Below are positions 29,126 through 39,071 of a DNA stretch of 64,000 bases, piece by piece (position 1 is the stretch's first letter; each line of letters starts with the position of its first letter). A model generated the notes under the pieces. It was not told the DNA's origin and did no database searches. It saw only the letters and a program-made list of their open reading frames with translations. Position numbers and translations under genes: made by a program. The stretch covers positions 138,949,172 to 139,013,171 of the forward strand of contig NC_058337.1 in NCBI RefSeq assembly GCF_905475395.1, read 5' to 3'. This stretch comes from Chrysoperla carnea (Eukaryota; Arthropoda; Insecta; Neuroptera; Chrysopidae).

Positions 29126-29310
29126 TCAAATATTATTACGCAAATGCTCAATTATCGAAACAGTATTTAGTCTGCTGAAGGGTTCTTTCGAGATCGAACA
29201 TACAAGACATAGATCAATTTGGAATGCCTTCGTACATATCTTATCCGCCCTAATTGCATACTGTATGAAACGATGCTATATCTCAAAATTAGCTAATCCA
29301 GAATTCAGGT
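29126..29310 (+). repeat. Tandem second copy of the IS982 3' end
   Basis: About 182 bases from AATATTATTACGC to CCAGAATTCAGGT repeat the end of IS982 copy 2, including the unusual ACGATGCTATATCTC variant. The event therefore duplicated this copy's own terminus. Confidence 0.88.
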
Positions 29311-29396
29311 TTGTAGGACAACGCCGCCAATTTTTCAAATAAAACGAGTATACTTTACTTTAAAAGTAACTTATATTAAATATTACTTAAAGAAAA

Positions 29397-29564
29397 ATGT
29401 ATAAATCTATGGAAATTGTTAATAGCGTTGATGCATCTGTATCTTGTTGTGGCAAAGAACCGCCTTATGATCATCCAAAAGTTTATTTAGAAATTGATAA
29501 AGAAAAAAAGGAAGTTAGCTGCCCCTATTGTAGTAAGAAATTTAGATTAATAGAAACAAAATGA
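29397..29564 (+). CDS. CHCC zinc-finger protein (NDUFS6-like)
   Basis: 55 residues, MYKSMEIVNSVDASVSCCGK to KKFRLIETK. The metal set is C (in SCCGK), H (in YDHPKVYLEI) and C-x2-C (SCPYCSKKF). This is the zf-CHCC pattern of small proteobacterial proteins related to the complex I accessory subunit NDUFS6. The protein probably binds Zn. Its stop overlaps the mutL start (ATGA), so the two were co-translated. It is undamaged and too short to stand out by ORF length. Confidence 0.85.
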   Translation: MYKSMEIVNSVDASVSCCGKEPPYDHPKVYLEIDKEKKEVSCPYCSKKFRLIETK

Positions 29565-31283
29565 CTGTAAAGCTTCTTTCAGAAAGTATTGCATCTTTCT
29601 TCTTGCAGTACTGCATCGGTTGTAAAGGAATTGGTTGAAAATGCCGTCGATGCAGGTAGTACCAAAATTGACATTATCTTAGAGCATGCCGGCAAAAATC
29701 TAATCATCATTTCCGATGATGGCGTCGGTATGACGGATAAGGAGCTAGAGATTGCCGTTGAGCGTCATACTACTTCTAAACTTGATGAGACCAATTTCCT
29801 AAATATACATACTTTCGGTATTAGGGGCGAAGCATTACCATCTATTGCTGCTATTAGTAAAATGCTAATTACCTCTAAAAAACGTGACAATCAAAAAGCT
29901 TTTCAAATTAAATTAATTGGTGGTGACGAAAAACAAATTACAGCTTCTATACATAATGAAGGTACTAAAATTGAGATAAGAGATAGTCTAACTCATGACA
30001 GCAAAACCTTACTAAAGTTTAAAGGACAAAACAAAGATGCAGAAAGTAATTAAAAACAGCGTATAATTGACGTAATAGGTGAGGATTTTATAACAAATGC
30101 CTCTTATATAGATTTTAAATCCCCTGATTTCTCTATTTACGGCTATACGAGTATCCCGACATATAATAGAGCCTCCAGCGAAGATCAGTTTTTATTCATC
30201 AATAACAGACCGGTAAAAGATAAATTGCTGCAAGTAGCCCTAAGGGTAGCATATCAGGATTATATGCCACGTGATCGCTATCCGTTATGTGCAATATTTT
30301 TACAAATTGATCCACAACTTGTTGACGTAAATGTCCATCCGACAAAAGCAGAAGTTAGGTTTCATGATCCAAATTATGTACGAAATTTACTAATAGATTC
30401 AATCAAAAATGCCTTGTCAAATAAAAGTCATATCGCATCAACCACTATCGCATCTAGTGCTATTGAATTATTTAAAAACCCATTCGTTAATAAAGAACCA
30501 GCTATAAGTAAATCCTTAAACGTGAATAGTAAACCTAGCGAATATCGACCTACTATATCACCTACTGTACCTAAATATACGACAAATAATAGCTGCCAAA
30601 AATTGATAGATACACTGCCCCATGCTAAAATAGAGCAGGAAGTAGAACAGCGTATCCAAAACGAACCACAAAAATCTTCGCAATATAGGCTTGGGGCTGC
30701 TAAAGCACAGCTTCATACTACTTACGTCATTTCACAGACGGAAGATAGTATAGTAATTACTGACCAACATGCAGCACATGAGCGTCTTGGATATGAAAAA
30801 ATCAAGAATTATATTAAGAATGAAGAGCTGATAAAACAGCGTTTACTTATCCCTGAAATAGTAGAGTTACCAGACGAAAAAAGAGCAGATATTTTATATG
30901 AGAACAAAGATAAATTATCTAAATTAGGCTTAAGCTTAGAAAAACTAGTAACTACTAGTAAACTAGTAGTTACTAGTAAACTAGTAACCGAAATTCCCAA
31001 TATTCTTGGTGATATAAACGTACAAAAGCTCATTCAAGATTTGGCTGACCATTTAGCAGAATGCGGCGAAGATATAGCCTTAACCGAATTAATTGAGCAT
31101 GTTACCGAGACTTATGCTTGCCACTACTCTATCCGAGCAGGACGAAAATTATCAGCGGATGAAATGAACGCACTACTCCGCCAGAGGGAAGAAACTCCAT
31201 TTTCAGGGCAGTGCAACCATGGCAGACCTACCTATATTGAACTGAAGCTTAAAGATATAGAACGTTTATTTGGTAGAAAATAG
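29561..31283 (+). pseudogene. mutL: DNA mismatch repair protein MutL, decayed
   Basis: The ATG at 29561 gives MTVKLLSESIA, but the following AAGEVIERP block of the GHKL ATPase is lost and the frame changes. It re-enters at ASVVKELVENAVDAGSTKID, then ISDDGVGMTD and GIRGEALPSIAAISK are present. An internal deletion removes the ATPARLKFL region (GTKIEIRDSLTHDSKT). A leucine TTA is TAA after KDAESN (about 30051). The rest is open: FINNRPVKDKLLQ, VDVNVHPTKAEVRF, a linker, and a C-terminal QCNHGRPTYIEL endonuclease-type end. ATP-dependent function must be lost. Confidence 0.88.
30944..30990. repeat. In-frame palindromic expansion within mutL
   Basis: ACTAGTAACTACTAGTAAAC and its mirror form a near-perfect palindrome encoding LVTTSKLVVTSKLVTE. 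It adds about a dozen residues to the MutL C-terminal domain without changing frame. Confidence 0.65.
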
Positions 31284-31357
31284 ATAGCCTTGTTGCGTGG
31301 ACTGAAAACGCTTTCAAGATAAAACCGGCGTTGTTACATGACTCGGAAAGTGTATTC

Positions 31358-31520
31358 ATTGTCATCCCGTGGCGGCATTGCTTGCATGGATCGAAACGTC
31401 ATACCGTGGCTTGACCACGGTATCCAGTGCTTAAAAAGCCTAAATACAGCAAATTTTAAAATTAAAAGCTCGCTTTTTCTCGCTTTTTTCTGGATCCCGT
31501 GGACAAGCCACGGGATGACA
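31358..31520. repeat. Rickettsia palindromic element
   Basis: Begins GTCATCCCGTGGC and ends with the inverse of GTCATCCCGTGGCTTGTCCA. The spacer contains ATTAAAAGCTCG, also found in the 17.3-kb element, so both belong to one repeat family. The 64-residue frame across it is not a gene. Confidence 0.75.
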
Positions 31521-31716
31521 TTCTTACTATAAGCTAATTCGTAGTTTATTTAAATTACCATGTAATAAAATTATACTTATAATTGATAAACAATTGCTAA
31601 AATCGTATTTAGGTTTATTCCGCTCTATTATTCTTGGTACGTTATCATATCTGAAATTAATTAAAATTTTTATCTATGATGAGAATGACTTTGCTCTAGA
31701 TATAAAAGCCTTAAAA
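31521..31716. other. AT-rich spacer
   Basis: No ORF, RNA or repeat recognised between the palindromic element and IS982 copy 3. Confidence 0.5.
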
Positions 31717-32691
31717 ACCTGAATTCTGGATTAGCTAATTTTGAGTTATAGCAGGTTTATTAGGTTTCATACAGTATGCAATTAGGGCGGATAAGATATG
31801 TACGAGGGCATTCCAAATTGATTTATGTCTTGTATGTTCGATCTCGAAAGAACCCTTCAGCAGACTAAATACTGTTTCGATAATTGAGCGTTTGCGTAAT
31901 AATATTTTTTCAAATAATGGCATAAGTTTATTCTTCATTTCCTTCTTTATGCCAGTTACTAACTTGAGTCCTTTACTGTATAGATCATCAAAAAGCTCTT
32001 GTTTGATATAACCCTTATCGCCAAACAATAATCCCGTGATATGTTTGGTGATTGTCGAAACCGGTGCTCTATCATCTACATTACCAGGCGTTAGTTTTAG
32101 ACCTTGAATCTGACCTTTTTCGTTAATAAGCAAATGTAATTTTTGACCAAAAAACCAACTTTTTGTTGTTTTACCCAAAGCAGCAATACCAGCAAATACT
32201 TTATTACGAGAGATTCTTTTGGGATGACAAACTTCTAAAGATGTGGCGGTCGGGTAGAAGAAACTCCCGTAGATTTAGCTTTCTGCGTATACCATTCAAG
32301 TAATAAAACTAAATAACTCAAAACTCTTGGTTTTAGAGCTATAAAACGAGTATATGATGGAAGATTTACAAAGTCTGATTTATATAATTGTAGATAGGAC
32401 ATATAAAAATATTTAAAGTTTTTACAAGGTGATTGATAGTATAAAAGCACTATTGTTAACAGCTCAGAATAGCTTATTTTAGGCTTTCTTGTAGAATTTT
32501 TATTAATTAATGGTAAAAATGATTTATTAATCCATTGCTCGCTAATTTTACAAAAATCATCGACAAAACAAAATAATGCAGTAATATCTTTCTTCATGGG
32601 GATACTCTTGTTTTTTTTGCTAAAAATTATATTGAGTATCTTCTATCCCTTGTAAATACTTACTTCCAAACCTGGAGTAATCCAGAATTCA
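31717..32691 (-). mobile_element. IS982-family insertion sequence, copy 3
   Basis: The left end ACCTGAATTCTGGATTAG is at 31717. The right end TAATCCAGAATTCA runs to 32691, where traG coding sequence starts immediately. It is inserted into the tra cluster and truncates traG. Confidence 0.85.
31735..32597 (-). pseudogene. IS982 transposase, copy 3, with a group II intron-like scar
   Basis: Normal from MKKDITALFCFVDDFC to STGVS, then the codons for YID are replaced. The forward strand has GTCGGGTAG where intact copies have TCAATAT (about 32250), a net gain of two bases that ends the first frame as STRPPHL. The rest (32178-31735) is normal. The replacing bases equal the 3' end of the outer group II intron at 11639. 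Copy 4 carries the same change. Confidence 0.85.
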
Positions 32692-34475
32692 CTCGTTCTT
32701 ACTAACGGAATCCATCAAAGCCTGTGCTTCATCTTTATCGAATGGTTTATGTGGATCCGTATATTGTGGAGTTAATTGTTGCTCTTTATTATTTACCATT
32801 TGAGCCTTATAAGGTAGCGATCTACCTACCCCCTCTACAAAACCACCTACAGTGTCAATTTTTCCTTTACCGATTCTATCCTCTTCATAGTGATTAATTT
32901 GTAGCTGTTTTGCATATTGTTGATTACTGATGTGTTGATGAGAATCGTCATACTGATTAAGGTTATCATTGTATCTTGTATCATGCTGTGCTTTAATTTC
33001 ATCTCCTTTAGTTGTTATCTCTCCCCTTATCACATCTGTATCTGTTCTAATACCATGTCCCCTTGCAAATTCATCTCTTTTGCTGCCAATATTATTTTCT
33101 AACTGATGATTTTGAACAAAATTATCTACATTATTAGAATTTGCTATATTACTGCCTGCTCCTTGTATCTCTTGTAGATTTCTTTGTGCTGCAGCACCGC
33201 TGATGTCTCTAAAAATTGCTCTTGCTCTATACGTTCCTGCTGCTACCTCTCTTTGTGCATCTATTGCTGTTCCCCCATACCTATTTTGATAAGCATTTAA
33301 TACATCTTGATAAATATCTTTATCAAAGTTAGCTGAGTTACTGCGTGTATGACTAATTCCTTGATTATGACTAGCTATGTTGTTCTTATGCGTGCTTATG
33401 GAATTTTCTAGTCTTTCAGCTTGCTGATAAGATTCTCTTATTGAATCTTGCGTATTTTTATCAACTCCTAAACTTTCTAAGAAACTCTCAGTATTATTGG
33501 TACGCTCAGATGTACCTTGTTTTGCAATAGCAGAGGTATCACCTGAGATAGTTTTAGAACTATCTTCAGATTGCCTGCTGTTATTAATAGCCGATAATTC
33601 ACCCCCAGCTGTTGCTTGAGCAGAAAATAAACCCGCCGTTAACACACTTGGTAATCCAGCACTTGTTTGTGCTTGTGTATATGCTTTAGCATTCTGCTCC
33701 CAACCATAATTATTAGAGCTGTCTAACTTATCGATCTCTTGTAATGTTTTCTGTAATTCCTTGCCGTAATCAGTAGAAGTATCAATGTTATAGCCAGTAT
33801 CGGTTTTGGTATTTTGCATGATAGAGTGTAATGCCGAAGCTTCTTGAGCAACCAATTGTTCTTGTACTGTAGATAAGCTTGCTAGCTCTCCTGACATTAA
33901 TTGCTGCTCTTTTCTGATTCCTGCCTCGTGACTTGCAATTATGCCTTCACCTGCAACATAGCGTGCTTCACTAGTAGAAGAAGTTTGACCACTACCACCC
34001 GAGAATACTTGCTCACCTGATTGAGTAATAAGCTCACCAGTACCATCTGCATACTGACCTCTGTTAGTGCCATCAAAATACTGCATGCTGGTATCTACTT
34101 TATTAGCACTTGTATTGCCGTATTGCTGATTACCGCTACTGTAATTATCAAAGCTTTTGTTGTTGGTAGCTACTTCTGATCCAACGGCTCCTGATACAGA
34201 TTGCACACCTCCCACTATATTACCCGCTGAATGCATAATGCCGTCACCTCCAAGTTTTGTTAACCAAAAAGAAAGAAATGGTACTAACATCTGTAGTGAC
34301 GCGGCAATAGTTACTATCGTATCTATTTTTTTGTACATTGTAGATACTGCTGCGTAACTCATGACTTGTCTTGATCCTTCAGCAAAATCACTATAAGTTT
34401 CCATGATCATATTAAGGATGGCATTGAGCGCCGGCCATAGCCGCAACGAGCTATATATATATATATATAATTCTC
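32689..34475 (-). pseudogene. traG: TraG-like mating-pair stabilisation protein, internal fragment
   Basis: About 590 residues are open. The start of the fragment (ALNAILNMIMETYSDFAEGS, then YKKIDTIVTIAASLQMLVPF) is the end of the TraG N-terminal membrane region. The long hydrophilic region is rich in Gln, Ser and Asn (STVQEQLVAQEASALHSIMQ), as in the TraG periplasmic domain. The true N-terminus is missing; it is fused at about 34475 to the start of traF across a (TA)n run. The C-terminus ends at an IS982 boundary that supplies the stop. In F-type systems TraG stabilises mating pairs. Confidence 0.78.
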
Positions 34476-34598
34476 TCGCTCCTCAAACCATAACCAACCT
34501 CTGTATCTTTGATGAAAGAAATCGCTTGCAGATGCAAAACTTGCTTGCATGCAAATAAGAAAAACAACTACTAAATTCTTAATTATGCTGCATCTCAT
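34475..34598 (-). pseudogene. traF: TraF, N-terminal fragment
   Basis: MRCSIIKNLVVVFLICMQAS, then FASASDFFHQRYRGWLWFEE: a signal peptide with a likely cut after FASA, and the RGWLWFEE motif typical of TraF. The ATG overlaps the traN stop (ATGA). After EERE it runs into a TATATA tract and is fused to traG out of context. The rest of traF and all of traH, which normally lies between, are gone. Confidence 0.75.
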
Positions 34599-35674
34599 TG
34601 CTCTGCTCCTACTCTCCATCCACTTGCATTGTTATCTTGATTTTGTATGTTTCCATCGAACTCTCTGATATCAGTCAAACTATTATTAATTCTCTCTTTT
34701 AAATCGTTACTTTCTGGCATCTTATATTTTGAAAAGAATTTCACTTTTAAATCTTCAATAAATTCCGTAAAATCAATCTCATCCCAATTAATTCTTTGTA
34801 TCTATTCAAGTGTTAAACCTCGGCAATCTGGGGTCTTGCCGCTACCAAAACTTATACCTAATTGCTTTCTTGCTTGGACCTGTACTACCTTGTCAAGCAG
34901 CGTGCCAAAGCAACAATAATGGTGTTTTACAAGAGTTGTAACGCCGACCTTTTTATTGCTTTCTTTGCCCACATAAACACATAAATTCTTTTTTCTCTTC
35001 TCTATGAGTAACTGCTCATTAGGCGTGCATTTTGCTCCAAAATTACTGCCCCAACCTTTTAAACTGGCAGCGCAGCAATTGGTGTAGCTTGTAGTTTTTT
35101 TACTGCAGTGATCGCTACTGCCTTGAAAGAGACTAATATTTACCCCGTCCCCTGCTTTCATCTGGCTTACTGCATATAATTTAGAAATAGAATCCATCAT
35201 CTCACCATTAGTTAAAAAACTCTGATCTACGCAGTTTCCATCTATACACGGTATCCCTTCGCAAATTATCCCTTCCTGTCCTTCTTTTTCCTGCACTCTA
35301 ACTCTTGCTATAATGCTTTCTTTAACTATAGGTATCCATCTTTTGCAGGAATACTCTTCCTTCCTATTTACACAATTACCAATGGAATCAGTAAGTAAAC
35401 ACTCTAAAGTCGACACGAAATAGCAATGTGAATATTTGCCGCAATCATCTTTACTTGGATAATCACAAACCTTTTCTACGTTATACTCCCATCAATCTCT
35501 ATATACTTCAAAGCCATCAATTATTCGTACACCGCTTGATATGCATTCTCGTTGTATATCGGTGCATGGATAATTTGATTTAAATCTTTCATCGGCAATT
35601 GCCGCAGATGTAACAAGAAATCCCGCAAGAATAATAAAAAGTAATTGTTTGCACATTATGCTTAATTTTAACAT
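34595..35674 (-). pseudogene. traN: TraN-like Cys-rich protein, C-terminal part
   Basis: Begins MLKLSIMCKQLLFIILAGFL with a signal-like hydrophobic run, followed by many cysteines (CTDIQRECIS, CDYPSKDDCGKYSHC, CSKKTTSYTNCCAASLKGWG, HHYCCFGTLL). This pattern suits TraN, the outer-membrane mating-pair stabiliser. There are in-frame stops after EVYRD (TGA) and after RGLTLE (TAG). The frame then continues through QRINWDEIDF to GWRVGAEQ and a stop that overlaps the traF start. It is non-functional as it stands. Confidence 0.7.
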
Positions 35675-35677
35675 TTT

Positions 35678-36700
35678 CTAGTTCTTTAACCTGCAGCTCT
35701 CATTCCAGACTTCACTCCATGAAGCACAAATATTTTTCCAATCTCGGTACTGATATTTGAAATGATATACATCCCACTTAACTTCATATCTATGACACTC
35801 ACTAACACCACCACTACCTATAGGATTAATACCTATATTTTCATTAATTTGCTCAGGCTCCGCTCCTATTTTACCAGCTATGACCGACCTTAATTGATGC
35901 TGCACAGTATTATCCTGCCTCATATTCATATGGAAATATTTCTTTGTTCTTCGTCCCCTTCTGTCCTTCTTATACAATTCACCTTGACTAAGAAAGTGAT
36001 GATAATTTCTGCATATTTCCTCACCTGATATATCAATTGTTCGCTCCTGCCAAGGTTGCCATTGCCTCTCTACTTTTAAGCATTTTAATTGCAGCTCGTC
36101 TCTGCAATGATAAATGTTTCTAAGTCTTTCGCAGAAATGTTGGTCATAGATAGTATCTTGTCTTTGACTATCTACTTCCTGCTTATGTTCCATAAAATAT
36201 TCAGGATCTCTTTCAATATTGCCTTTAACTGTTTTGCAATCCACTCCAATATCTTTAAGATTTGCTATGATACCACTTATCATATTAGAGCTGCCGTTTG
36301 CTATTTTCTTAGCATCCTCTAAATGAGCCTGCATGCCAGACTTGCTTAAATCTACAAACATCTCGTTATGAAATGGATCTTTTGCCATTTCCATTCTTGC
36401 GGTGCTATCTAATTCTAGTGCATCTAAACTTTCTAATTTTGCTTTCTCATTTGTAATCTTGTCTAAATCAGCTATAGGAGGCATCTTATTCTGACCAATT
36501 TGCTCAACAATTAACCCTTTATCTTGCTCTAATGCTGTTTTAAACTCTTCTAGATTAGGTACGCTTCTCTCGAATAATGGATCGACTTTATTAATATTAG
36601 TCTCTAACTGCTGATCTAAATACTGAGCAAAAGCAGCATTAGTCAGTATTTGCATTACGACGCATAACAGCATTAATACAGCAATAGTTTTTACTCGCAT
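35678..36700 (-). CDS. TraN-like protein, N-terminal part (secreted)
   Basis: 340 residues with a clear signal peptide (KTIAVLMLLCVVMQILTNAA-FAQ). Next come a helical charged region (residues 30-170), then a Cys-containing part with CERLRNIYHCRDELQLKC and ECHRYEVKWDVYHFKYQYRD. Position between trbC and the Cys-rich TraN piece suggests it is the N-terminal portion of a split TraN, or a separate protein specific to rickettsial clusters. Its start overlaps the trbC end by 10 bases. The frame is intact. Confidence 0.6.
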   Translation of the reverse strand: MRVKTIAVLMLLCVVMQILTNAAFAQYLDQQLETNINKVDPLFERSVPNLEEFKTALEQDKGLIVEQIGQNKMPPIADLDKITNEKAKLESLDALELDSTARMEMAKDPFHNEMFVDLSKSGMQAHLEDAKKIANGSSNMISGIIANLKDIGVDCKTVKGNIERDPEYFMEHKQEVDSQRQDTIYDQHFCERLRNIYHCRDELQLKCLKVERQWQPWQERTIDISGEEICRNYHHFLSQGELYKKDRRGRRTKKYFHMNMRQDNTVQHQLRSVIAGKIGAEPEQINENIGINPIGSGGVSECHRYEVKWDVYHFKYQYRDWKNICASWSEVWNESCRLKN

Positions 36701-37290
36701 CTCTCTAGCCTCTGCTTTGCCTCTTTGCCCATATCCCCACGAGTAGCAAATTCTGCTAGAGCGTATTTGATTGATACAGCTCCTTGTATAGAATCGTACT
36801 GAGTAGAAGCACCTTCCACATCACACAAATTATCTACTTCTCTGCTTAGTACTATCACTGGTACTTGCTGAACGTTAAATTTTTTAAATGCTTCATCATC
36901 AATCTCAAGACCGCCGATGTCATTACCCTCAACTATTTCTTGTGCAAGCCTTAATAATTCCTTAAAACTGCCATTAGGTAGACCGTTAAACACTAAATGA
37001 CCACCATAGCGTTGTGACTCCTTGTAATAGCTACGTAGTAAATTTAAACTCATAGAGCTGCTTACAAAAATTCTAAGGCTCGTGTTATCATCATCTAAAA
37101 CTATAGATGTATCTGCTACATCTAAGGTTGTGTCATTTTGAGCAGTTGCTGTATTTTTAGATATTTGCTCAAATTCCTGATATTTTTCCTTCAACCCCTT
37201 ATTTAACGCGTTTTGTACTTGTACCTGGAGTTTTTTAGCAAACTCAATATCCTTTTCAGATATCACAAAAAAACTTCCTAAAACGTTCAT
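36691..37290 (-). CDS. trbC: TrbC-like F-type conjugation protein
   Basis: From an ATG at 37290 the frame reads MNVLGSFFVISEKDIEFAKK. It then passes through a helical stretch, then RIFVSSSMSLNLLRSYYKES, GGHLVFNGLPNGSFKELLR and FNVQQVPVIVLS, the TrbC signature with a thioredoxin-like feel. F-type TrbC is periplasmic and works in pilus assembly; here no clear signal peptide remains. The upstream end abuts truncated IS982 copy 4, and the open frame runs on into the transposase (36691-37581). traU, which normally lies upstream, is gone, so the N-terminus is probably incomplete. Confidence 0.75.
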   Translation of the reverse strand: MNVLGSFFVISEKDIEFAKKLQVQVQNALNKGLKEKYQEFEQISKNTATAQNDTTLDVADTSIVLDDDNTSLRIFVSSSMSLNLLRSYYKESQRYGGHLVFNGLPNGSFKELLRLAQEIVEGNDIGGLEIDDEAFKKFNVQQVPVIVLSREVDNLCDVEGASTQYDSIQGAVSIKYALAEFATRGDMGKEAKQRLERCE

Positions 37291-38000
37291 GCGTTTGCGT
37301 AATAATATTTTTTCAAATAATGGCATAAGTTTATTCTTCATTTTCTTCTTTATGCCAGTTACTAACTTGAGTCCTTTACTGTATAGATCATCAAAAAGCT
37401 CTTGTTTGATATAACCCTTATCGCCAAACAATAATCCCGTGATATATTTGGTGATTGTCGAAACCGGTGCTCTATCATCTACATTACCAGGCGTTAGTTT
37501 TAGACCTTGAATCTGACCTTTTTCGTTAATAAGCAAATGTAATTTTTGACCAAAAAACCAACTTTTTGTTGTTTTACCCAAAGCAGCAATACCAGCAAAT
37601 ACTTTATTACGAGAGATTCTTTTGGGATGACAAACTTCTAAAGATGTGGCGGTCGGGTAGAAGAAACTCCCGTAGATTTAGCTTTCTGCGTATACCATTC
37701 AAGTAATAAAACTAAATAACTCAAAACTCTTGGTTTTAGAGCTATAAAACGAGTATATGATGGAAGAGTTACAAAGTCTGATTTATATAATTGTAGATAG
37801 GACATATAAAAATATTTAAAGTTTTTACAAGGTGATTGATAGTATAAAAGCACTATTGTTAACAGCTCAGAATAGCTTATTTTAGGCTTTCTTGTAGAAT
37901 TTTTATTAATTAATGGTAAAAATGATTTATTAATCCATTGCTCGCTAATTTTACAAAAATCATCGAAAAAACAAAATAATGCAGTAATATCTTTCTTCAT
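37291..38000 (-). pseudogene. IS982 transposase, copy 4, truncated and scarred
   Basis: Starts MKKDITALFCFFDDFCKISE. It has the same GTCGGGTAG replacement after STGVS as copy 3 (about 37650), so the two descend from one damaged copy. The last roughly 50 codons, with the catalytic Glu, are missing. The remaining downstream frame is joined without a stop to trbC. Confidence 0.82.
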
Positions 38001-38097
38001 GGGGATACTCTTGTTTTTTTTGCTAAAAATTATATAGAGTATCTTCTATCCCTTGTAAATACTTACTTCCAAACCTGGAGTAATCCAGAATTCAGGT
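37291..38097 (-). mobile_element. IS982-family insertion sequence, copy 4 (truncated)
   Basis: The right end TAATCCAGAATTCAGGT is at 38097. The other end is missing: the element stops at about 37291 within EKILLRKR. It lies between traW and trbC and replaces traU, so an IS-linked deletion removed traU and the IS end together. Confidence 0.82.
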
Positions 38098-38616
38098 TCC
38101 AACAAGAATTATCCGAATTTCTAAATTGTCATCTTCTGATTGGCGTTCTTGCGTAACTATCATCTGTGTATTATTTTGTTCCATATTCTCTAATCGTGTT
38201 TTAAGCCACTCTACTTGCTGCTGACTTCTTCCATCGATGAATATTAGCTCACGATCAAATACCATGTGATCTAGCGGATTTACTGTTGTACCTGCCTTAT
38301 GAAGTATCTTACCGTCTGGTAGTTTTATATCCTTTGTTAAGGTAAAACTTGGATCATACCAAAACTCTCTTGGCTGACTTGTAGCTTTAATCCCTAACAC
38401 TGGTGCAGGCTCTAATATTTGACGTTTTGCAGTGCGTAGCATCTCTTCTTGGTGTTTTTGCAAATCAAGCCCTGATAAACGAGTCTTAACCATACTGACA
38501 AACCCTTCCTCTACTACCTCGTATGTTACACCTTGCTTCCCAAAATCCATAGCATGTGCCTCAACAATAAATATGACTTTGCAAATTATTAGGATTTTAA
38601 ATATTAATTTCATCAC
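38092..38616 (-). CDS. traW: TraW-like F-type conjugation protein, C-terminus cut
   Basis: 174 residues with a signal peptide (MMKLIFKILIICKVIFIVEA-HAMDFG), then YEVVEEGFVSMVKTRL and the conserved PREFWYDPSFTLTKDIKLPD and LDHMVFDRELIFIDGRSQQQ. TraW is a periplasmic pilus-assembly protein working with TraU and TrbC. The last codons (VGT) come from the IS982 end at 38097, so it is shortened. Its start overlaps the trbI stop. Confidence 0.8.
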   Translation of the reverse strand: MMKLIFKILIICKVIFIVEAHAMDFGKQGVTYEVVEEGFVSMVKTRLSGLDLQKHQEEMLRTAKRQILEPAPVLGIKATSQPREFWYDPSFTLTKDIKLPDGKILHKAGTTVNPLDHMVFDRELIFIDGRSQQQVEWLKTRLENMEQNNTQMIVTQERQSEDDNLEIRIILVGT

Positions 38617-39071
38617 TATGAGCTACTCTTTGGCGTCTTTAATCTATGTATTACTTTTTCATATACTTCTTTGCTAATAGATTTAGTATTCCGCCCTTCA
38701 ACATAATTATCTCCTACAAATATCACCGTGTGATATTTGTCCTCGCGCTTCATAGATTCTTTCCTAATTAAACTGATTGCCTTATTAATTTCACCAAAGA
38801 ACATTCTACCTTCAGAATTTTGTTCATGCTCAACTCTTGCTTTTTCTAATTCCATGATCTCACTACGTGATACATATAATATTTGCATTTCCTCTAGAGG
38901 ACTATTAAACATGCGAGAGCAAATATGACCGCAGCAATAACCTATGAGAAATATTAAAAACAATATTGTAATAACTGTTCCGCTAATTTGAGGTTTGATG
39001 GCTTCAGCACATAATGTCTTCCTTGAGGTTGATTGCCGAGGCTCGTTATTTCATATCTGATTCTGATTCAT
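38616..39071 (-). pseudogene. trbI: TrbI-like F-type membrane protein
   Basis: The ATG at 39071 overlaps the traC stop (ATGA), but the seventh codon is TGA (MNQNQI then stop). The frame then continues: EPRQSTSRKTLCAEAIKP, a single membrane helix (VITILFLIFLIGYCCGHI), and a charged domain to LKTPKSSS. Position between traC and traW, the size and the one-helix layout match TrbI. A downstream TTG start could still give the last 116 residues. Confidence 0.65.

Noticed and set aside
35678-36700. Considered TraU for the 340-residue protein
   Set aside because: It lacks the TraU pattern I know and follows trbC, where traN is expected; traU should precede trbC.
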